Origin: Inia geoffrensis
Taxonomy: Eukaryota > Chordata > Mammalia > Artiodactyla > Iniidae
Direction: 5' to 3'
NCBI GenBank assembly: GCA_036417435.1
Contig: JAZAQT010000027.1
Location: forward strand, 434,001-498,000
Length of the DNA stretch: 64,000 nt
Below the pieces are notes generated by a model. It saw only the letters and a program-made list of their open reading frames with translations, did not search any database and was not told where the DNA came from. Positions 57,799-64,000 of this stretch are shown piece by piece (position 1 is the first letter of the stretch; every line of letters begins with the position of its first letter). The position numbers and the translations under genes are program-made.

Positions 57799-58956
57799 GG
57801 TTTAGGGTTAGGGTTAAGGAATGGGGAGGGATTAGGGTACAATTTAGGGTACGACAACGCTTAAGGTTTAGTGTACGTGTGAGGGCACGCGTTAGTGTTG
57901 GTGTCCTGGTTAAGATTAGGGCACGGGTGAGAGTAAGGCCTCGGGTGAGGGTCAGGGTTAGGATTCGGGTTAGGGTTAGGGTTAAGGAATGCAGAGGGAT
58001 TAGGGTACAGCTTAGGGTACGACAGTGTTTAAGGGTTAACGTTCGTGTGAGGGCAAGGGTTAGTGTTAGTGTCCTGGTTAAGATTAGGGCACGGGTGAGG
58101 GTAAGGCTTCAGGTGAGGGTCAGGGTTAGGATTCGGGTTAGGGTTAGGGTTAGGGAATGGGGAGATATTAGAGCACAGTTTAGGGTACCACAACGCTTAA
58201 GGTTTAGCGTACGTGTGAGGTCACTAGTTAGTGTTAGTGTACTGCTTACGATTAGGGCACGGGTGAGGGTAAGGCCTCGGAAGAGGGTCACGTTAAGGGT
58301 TAGGTTTAAGGTTAGGGTTAGGGAATGGGGATTGATTAGGGTACAGGTTAGGGTACGGCAATGCCTTAGGGTTGGCGTACGTTAGAGGGCATGGGTTAGT
58401 GTTGATGTACTGGTTAAAATTAGGACACGGGTGAGGGTAAAGTTTCGGGTGAGTGTCATGGTTAGGTTTCAGGTTAGGGTTAGGGTTAGGGAATGGAGAG
58501 GGATTTGGGTACAGGTTAGGGTACCGCTGCGGTTTAGTGTTAGCGTACGTTTGAGGGCATGAGTTAGTCTTGGTGTCCTGGTTAAGATTAGGGCACGGGT
58601 GAGGGTAAGGCTTCGGGTGAGGGTCAGGGTTAGGGTTAGGGAATGGAGAGGGATTAGGGTACAGGTTAGGGTACGACAATGCTTAAGGGTTAGCGTAAGT
58701 GTGAGGGCACGAGTTAGTGTTGGTGTACTGGTTAAGACAACGGCACCGATGAGGGTAAGGCCTCGGAAAAGGGTAACGTTCAGGGTTTCGCTTAGGGTTA
58801 GGGTTAGGGAATGGGGAGGGATTAGGGTACAGGACAGGGTACGACAATCCTTAAGGGTTAGCGTACGTTTGAGGGCATGAGTTAGTGTTTGTGTACTGAT
58901 TAAGATTAGGGCATTGGTTAGGGTAGGGCATCGGAAGTGGGTCAGGATTAGGGATG
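57799..58956 (+). repeat. 7-monomer unit (1,158 bp): A B D E F G H
   Basis: B passes directly to D near 58,135, so C and its EcoRI site are missing. G lacks three hexamers at its head (near 58,630), as in the preceding unit. Confidence 0.92.
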
Positions 58957-60132
58957 GGGTTAGGGATAGGGTTAAGGAATGGGGATGGATTAGGGTACAA
59001 TTTAGGGTACGAAAACGCTTAAGGTTTAGTGTACGTGTGAGGGCACGCGTTAGTGTTGGTGTCCTGGTTAAGATTAGGGCACGGGTGAGAGTAAGGCCTC
59101 GGGTGAGGGTCAGGGTTAGGATTCGGGTTAGGGTTAGGGTTAAGGAATGCAGAGGGATTAGGGTACAGCTTAGGGTACGACAGTGTTTAAGGGTTAACGT
59201 TCGTGTGAGGGCAAGGGTTAGTGTTAGTGTCCTGGTTAAGACTAGGGCACGGGTGAGGGTAAGGCTTCGGGTGAGGGTCAGGGTTTGGATTCGGGTTAAG
59301 GTTAGGGTTAGGGAATGGGGAGGGATTAGGGTACAGTTTAGGGTACGACAACGATTAAGGGTTAGCGTACGTGTGAGGGCACGAGTTAGTGTTGGTGTCC
59401 TGGTTAAGATTAGGGCACGGGTGAGGGTAAGGTTTCGGGTGAGGGTCAGGGATAGAATTCGGTTTAGGGTTAGGGTTAGGGAATGGGGAGATATTAGGGC
59501 ACAGTTTAGGGTATCACAACGCTTAAGGTTTAGTGTACGTGTGAGGTCACAAGTTAGTGTTAGTGTACTGCTTACTATTAGGGCACGGGTGAGGATAAGG
59601 CCTCGGAAGAGGGTCACGTTAAGGGTTATGGTTAGGGTTAGGGTTAGGGAATGGGGATTGATTAGGGTACAGGTTAGTGTACGGCAATGGCTTAAGGTTG
59701 GCGTACGTTAGAGGGCATGGGTTAGTGTTGATGTACTGGTTAAAATTAGGACACGGGTGAGGGTAAAGTTTCGGGTGAGTGTCATGGTTAGGTTTCAGGT
59801 TAGGGTTAGGGTTAGGGAATGGAGAGGGATTAGGGTACAGGTTAGGGTACCGCTGCGGTTTAGTGTTAGCGTACGTTTGAGGGCACGAGTTAGTCTTGGT
59901 GTCCTGGTTAAGATTAGGGCACGGGTGAGGGTAAGGCTTCGGGTGAGGGTCAGGGTTAGGATTCGGGTTAGGGTTAGGGTTAGGGAATGGAGAGTGATTA
60001 GGGTACAGGTTAGGGTACGACAATGCTTAAGGGTTAGCGTAAGTGTGAGGGCACTAGTTAGTGTTGGTGTACTGGTTAAGATTAGGGCATTGGTTAGGGT
60101 AGGGCATCGGAAGTGGGTCAGGTTTAGGGATG
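58957..60132 (+). repeat. 7-monomer unit (1,176 bp): A B C D E F G/H
   Basis: Exactly 7 x 168. The final monomer has a G head and middle (GCGTAAGTGTGAGGG near 60,034) and an H tail (GCATTGG near 60,087). Confidence 0.92.
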
Positions 60133-61128
60133 GGGTTAGGGTTAGGGTTAAGGAATGGGGAGGGATTAGGGTACAGTTTAGGGTACGACAAGGATTAAGG
60201 GTTAGCGTACGTGTGAGGGCACGAGTTAGTGTTGGTGTCCTTGTTAAGATTAGGGCACGGGTGAGGGTAAGGTTTCGGGTGAGGGTCAGGGATAGAATTC
60301 GGGATAGGGTTAGGGTTAGGGAATGGGGAGATATTAGGGCACAGTTTAGGGCACCACAACGCTTAAGGTTTAGCGTACGTGTGAGGTCACTAATTAGTGT
60401 TAGTGTACTGATTACGATTAGGGCACGGGTGAGGGTAAGGCCTCGGAAGAGGGTCATGTTAAGGGTTAGGGTTAGTTAATGGGGACTGATTAGGGTACAG
60501 GTTAGGGTACGGCAATGGCTTAGGGTTGGCGTACGTTAGAGGGCATGGGTTAGTGTTGATGTACTGGTTAAAATTAGGACACGGGTGAGGGTAAAATTTC
60601 GGGTGAGTGTCATGGTTAGGTTTCAGGTTAGGGTTAGGGTTAGGGAATGGAGAAGGATTAGGGTACAGGTTAGGGTACCGCTGCGGTTTAGTGTTAGCAT
60701 ACGTGTGAGGGCACGAGTTAGTCTTGGTGTCCTGGTTAAGATTAGGGCACTGGTGAGGGTAAGGCTTCGGGTGAGGGTCAGGGTTAGGATTCGGGTTAGG
60801 GTTAGGGTTAGGGAATGGAGAGGGATTAGGGTACATGTTAGGGTACGACAATGCTTAAGGGTTAGCGTAAGTGTGAGGGCACGAGTTAGTGTTGGTGTAC
60901 TGGTTAAGACAACGGCACCGATGAGGGTAAGGCCTCGGAAAAGGGTCACGTTCAGGGTTTCGCTTACGGTTAGGGTTAGGGAATGGGGAAGGTTTAGGGT
61001 ACAGGATAGGGTATGACAATGCTTAAGGGTTAGCATATGTTTGAGGGCATGAGTTAGTGTTTGTGTACTGGTTAAGATTAGGGCATTGGTTAGGGTAGGG
61101 CATCGGAAGTGGGTCAGGTTTAGGGATG
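60133..61128 (+). repeat. 6-monomer unit (996 bp): A/C D E F G H
   Basis: 6 x 168 minus 12 bp. The E head has only two GGGTTA units (near 60,463) before GTTAATGG. The fusion monomer is C-like early (TACAGTTTAGGG near 60,174). Confidence 0.91.
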
Positions 61129-62472
61129 GGGTTAGGGTTAGGGTTAAGGAATGGGGAGGGATTAGGGTACAATTTAGGGTACGACAACGCTTAAGGTTTA
61201 GCGTACGTGTGAGGGCACGAGTTAGTGTTGGTGTCCTGGTTAAGATTAGGGCACGGGTGAGGGTAAGGACTCGGGTGAGGGTCAGGGTTAGGATTCGGGT
61301 TAGGGTTAGGGTTAAGGAAGGCAGAGGGATTAGGGTACAGCTTAGGGTACGACAGTGTTTAAGGGTTAATGTTCGTGTGAGGGCAAGGGTTAGTGTTAGT
61401 GTCTTGGTTAAGATTAGGGCACGGGTGAGGGTTAGGCTTTGGGTGAGGGTCAGGGTTAGGATTCGGGTTAGGGTTAGGGTTAGGGAATGGGGAGGGATTA
61501 GGGTACAGTTTAGGGTACGACAACGATTAAGGGTTAGCGTTCGTGTGAGGGCAAGGGTTAGTGTTAGTGTCCTGGTTAAGATTAGGGCACGGGTGAGGGT
61601 AAGGCTTCGGGTGAGGGTCAGGAATAGAATTCGGGTTAGGGTTAGGGTTAGGGAATGGGGAGATATTAGGGCACAGTTTAGGGTACCACAACGCTTAAGG
61701 TTTAGCGTACGTGTGAGGTCACTAGTTAGTGTTAGTGTACTGCTTACGATTAGGGCACGGGTGAGGGTAAGGCCTCGGAAGAGGGTCACGTTAAGGGTTA
61801 GGGTTATGGTTAAGGTTAGGGAATGGGGATTGATTAGGGTACAGGTTAGGGTATGGCAATGGATTAGGGTTGGCGTACGTTAGAGGGCATGGGTTAGTGT
61901 TGATGTACTGGTTAAAATTAGGATACGGGTGAGGGTAAAGTTTCGGGTGAGTGTCATGGTTAGGTTTCAGGTTATGGTTAGGGTTAGGGAATGGAGAGGG
62001 ATTAGGGTCCAGGTTAGGGTACCGCTGCGGTTTAGTGTTAGCGTACGTTTGAGGGCACGAGTTAGTCTTGGTGTCCTGGTTAAGATTAGGGCACGGGTGA
62101 AGGTAAGGCTTTGGGTGAGGGTCAGGGTTAGGATTCGGGTTAGGGTTAGGGTTAGGGAATGGAGAGGGATTAGGGTACAGGTTAGGGTACGACAATGCTT
62201 AAGGGTTAGCGTAAGTGTGAGGGCACGAGTTAGTGTTGGTGTACTGGTTAAGACAACGGCACCGATGAGGGTAAGGCCTCGGAAAAGGGTCACGTTCAGG
62301 GTTTCGCTTAGGGTTAGGGTTAGGGAATGGGGAGGGTTTAAGGTACAGGATAGGGTACGACAATGCTTAAGGGTTAGCGTACGTTTGAGGGCATGAGATA
62401 GTGTTTGTGTACTGGTTAAGATTAGGGCATTCGTTAGGGTAGGGCATCGGAAGTGGGTCAGGTTTAGGGATG
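61129..62472 (+). repeat. 8-monomer unit (1,344 bp), canonical order with B-type patch in C
   Basis: Full length. C near 61,535-61,560 carries B-type GCGTTCGTGTGAGGGCAAGG before the C-type end AATAGAATTC, which I read as a short conversion patch. Confidence 0.93.
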
Positions 62473-63480
62473 GGGTTAGGGTTAGGGTTAAGGAATGGGG
62501 AGGGATTAGGTTACAATTTAGGGTACGACAACGCTTAAGGTTTAGCGTACGTGTGAGGGCACGAGTTAGTGTTGGTGTCCTGGTTAAGATTAGGGCACGG
62601 GTGAGGGTAAGGTTTCGGGTGAGGGTCAGGGATAGAATTCGGTTTAGGGTTAGGGTTAGGGAATGGGGAGATATTAGGGCACAGTTTAGGGTACCACAAC
62701 GCTTAAGGTTTAGCGTACGTGTGAGGTCAATAGTTAGTGTTAGTGTACTGCTTACGATTAGGGCACGGGTGAGGGTAAGGCCTCGGAAGAGGGTCACGTT
62801 AAGGGTTAGGGTTAGGGTTAGGGTTAGGGAATGGGGATTGATTAGGGTACAGGTTAGGGTACGGCAATGGCTTAGGGTTGGCGTACGTTAGAGGGCATGG
62901 GTTAGTGTTGATGTACTGGTTAAAATTAGGACACGGGTGAGGGTAAAGTTTCGGGTGAGTGTCATGGTTAGGTTTCAGTTTAGGATTAGGCTTAGGGAAT
63001 GGGGAGGGATTAGGGTACAGGTTAGTGTACCGCTGCGGTTTAGTGTTAGCGTACGTTTGAGGGCACGAGTTAGTCTTGGTGTCCTGGTTAAGATTAGGAC
63101 ACGGGTGAGGGTACGGCTTCGGGTGAGTGTCAGGGATAGGATTCGGGTTAGGGTTAGGGTTAGGGAATGGAGAGGGATTAGGGTACAGGTTAGGGTACGA
63201 CAATGCTTAAGGGTTAGCGTAAGTGTGAGGGCACGAGTTCGTGTTGGTGTACTGGTTAAGACAACGGCACCGATGAGGGTAAGGCCTAGGAAAAGGGTCA
63301 CGTTCAGGGTTTCGCTTAGGGTTAGGGTTAGGGAATGGGGAGGGATTAGGGTACAGGATAGGGTATGACAATGCTTAAGGGTTAGCATATGTTTGAGGGC
63401 ATGAGTTAGTGTTTGTGTACTGGTTAAGATTAGGGCATTGGTTAGGGTAGGGCATCGGAAGTGGGTCAGGTTTAGGGATG
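62473..63480 (+). repeat. 6-monomer unit (1,008 bp): A/C D E F G H
   Basis: Exactly 6 x 168. The first monomer joins an A head to a C tail (GGTTTCGGG, GATAGAATTC). Unlike the other 6-mers, the unit before it ends in a complete G and H. Confidence 0.92.
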
Positions 63481-64000
63481 GGGTTCGGATTAGGGTTAAG
63501 GAATGGGAGGGATTAGGGTACAATTTAGGGTACGACAACGCTTAAGGTTTAGCGTACGTGTGAGGGCACGAGTTAGTGTTGGTGTCCTGGTTAAGATTAG
63601 GGCACGGGTGAGGGTAAGGCTTCGGGTGAGGGTTAGGGCTAGGATTCGGGTTAGGGTTAGGATTAAGGAATGCAGAGGGATTAGAGTACAGCTTAGGGTA
63701 CGACAGTGCTTAAGGGTTAGCGTTCGTGTGAGGACAAGGGTTAGTGTTAGTGTCCTGGTGAAGATTAGGGCACGGGTGAGGGTAAGGCTTCGGGTGAGGG
63801 TCAGGGTTAGGATTCGGGTTAGGGATAGGGTTAGGGAATGGGGAGGGATTAGGGTACAGTTTAGGGTTAGGGTTAGGGTTAGGGTTAGGGAATGGGGAGG
63901 GATTAGGGTATAGTTTAGGGCACGACAACGATTAAGGGTTAGCGTACGTGTGAGGGCACAAGTTATTGTTGGTTTCCTGGTTAAGATTAGGGCACGGGTG
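63481..64000 (+). repeat. Partial HOR at right edge: A B C (truncated)
   Basis: A has one base lost at the head (GGAATGGGAGGG near 63,503). B follows, then C with a 54-bp in-register insertion. The window ends inside C at its GGGCACGGGTG segment. Confidence 0.92.
63864..63917 (+). repeat. 54-bp in-register internal duplication within monomer C
   Basis: After the AGTTTA word near 63,858-63,863, the sequence returns to four intact GGGTTA units and repeats the C head through to a second AGTTTA near 63,917. The insert is nine whole hexamers, so the 6-bp register and the reading frames are unbroken. The exact edges are ambiguous within the repeat. Confidence 0.85.

Larger units (their letters stand above)
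1..64000 (+). repeat. Telomere-hexamer-derived higher-order satellite array filling the whole window
   Basis: Seen in sequence: the window is a continuous head-to-tail array of a nominal 168-bp monomer. Each monomer opens with intact GGGTTA hexamers and continues as decayed hexamers in the same 6-bp register. Eight monomer types (A-H) recur in fixed order as a 1,344-bp HOR. About 371 monomers lie between 1,224 and 63,438, a mean of 167.7 bp each. All have the same orientation, with the G-rich strand on +. No stretch of 300 bases falls outside the repeat, and no protein-coding gene, RNA gene or mobile element is visible. Known: TTAGGG is the telomere motif of vertebrates and many other eukaryotes, and satellites evolve by unequal exchange. 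Inferred: a subtelomeric or interstitial telomere-derived heterochromatic block. The species is not identifiable from this sequence. Confidence 0.97.

Noticed and set aside
1..64000. CRISPR array
   Set aside because: Repeats are contiguous and all parts diverge together; there are no unique spacers between short conserved repeats.

Overview
This window contains no gene that I can support. All 64,000 bases are one uninterrupted tandem array of a satellite DNA built from the telomere hexamer GGGTTA (TTAGGG) and its degenerate forms. Every copy lies in the same orientation, with the G-rich strand on +. I see no transposable element, tRNA, rRNA, inversion or unrelated spacer. TTAGGG is the telomere motif of vertebrates, many other animals, many filamentous fungi and some protists, so the window points to a eukaryotic subtelomeric or interstitial heterochromatic block. 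The sequence does not let me name the species. If the block keeps the polarity of a normal chromosome end, the telomere lies toward the right.

The array has four nested levels. (1) Hexamer: the sequence stays in 6-bp register, with G nearly always at position 1 and T usually at position 4. (2) Monomer: about 28 hexamers, nominally 168 bp (162, 168 or 174), made of two to five intact GGGTTA units followed by a fixed string of decayed hexamers. (3) Higher-order repeat (HOR): eight distinguishable monomers, named A-H here, in fixed order, totalling 1,344 bp = 224 hexamers. (4) Segmental duplications of one to several HORs, with offsets near 2.18, 2.86, 4.86, 6.05, 6.88, 9.59, 10.9 and 11.4 kb. 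These range from almost identical to visibly diverged.

I placed 44 complete units plus a partial unit at each end. Twenty-three have eight monomers; the others have 6, 7, 9, 10, 13, 14 or 15. Unit lengths are whole multiples of 168 bp, adjusted by 6-bp steps and occasional single-base losses, as expected from in-register unequal exchange. Layout: 1-9.8 kb is a triplicated 2,855-bp region rich in 7- and 10-monomer units. The interval 9.8-16.5 kb is regular 8-mers. The interval 16.5-23.2 kb is a second copy of about 6.9-13.6 kb. The interval 23.2-30.8 kb holds 8-mers and a 13-mer. The interval 30.8-41.7 kb is two rounds of a 6.9-kb block. The interval 40.8-50.5 kb is a nearly perfect 4,858-bp tandem duplication. 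The interval 50.5-64 kb is more regular, with 6- and 7-mers near the end.

Long open frames exist on both strands (Arg-Val on +; Thr-Leu and Asn-Pro on -). They follow from the hexamer composition and from a period divisible by three, so they are not annotated as genes.
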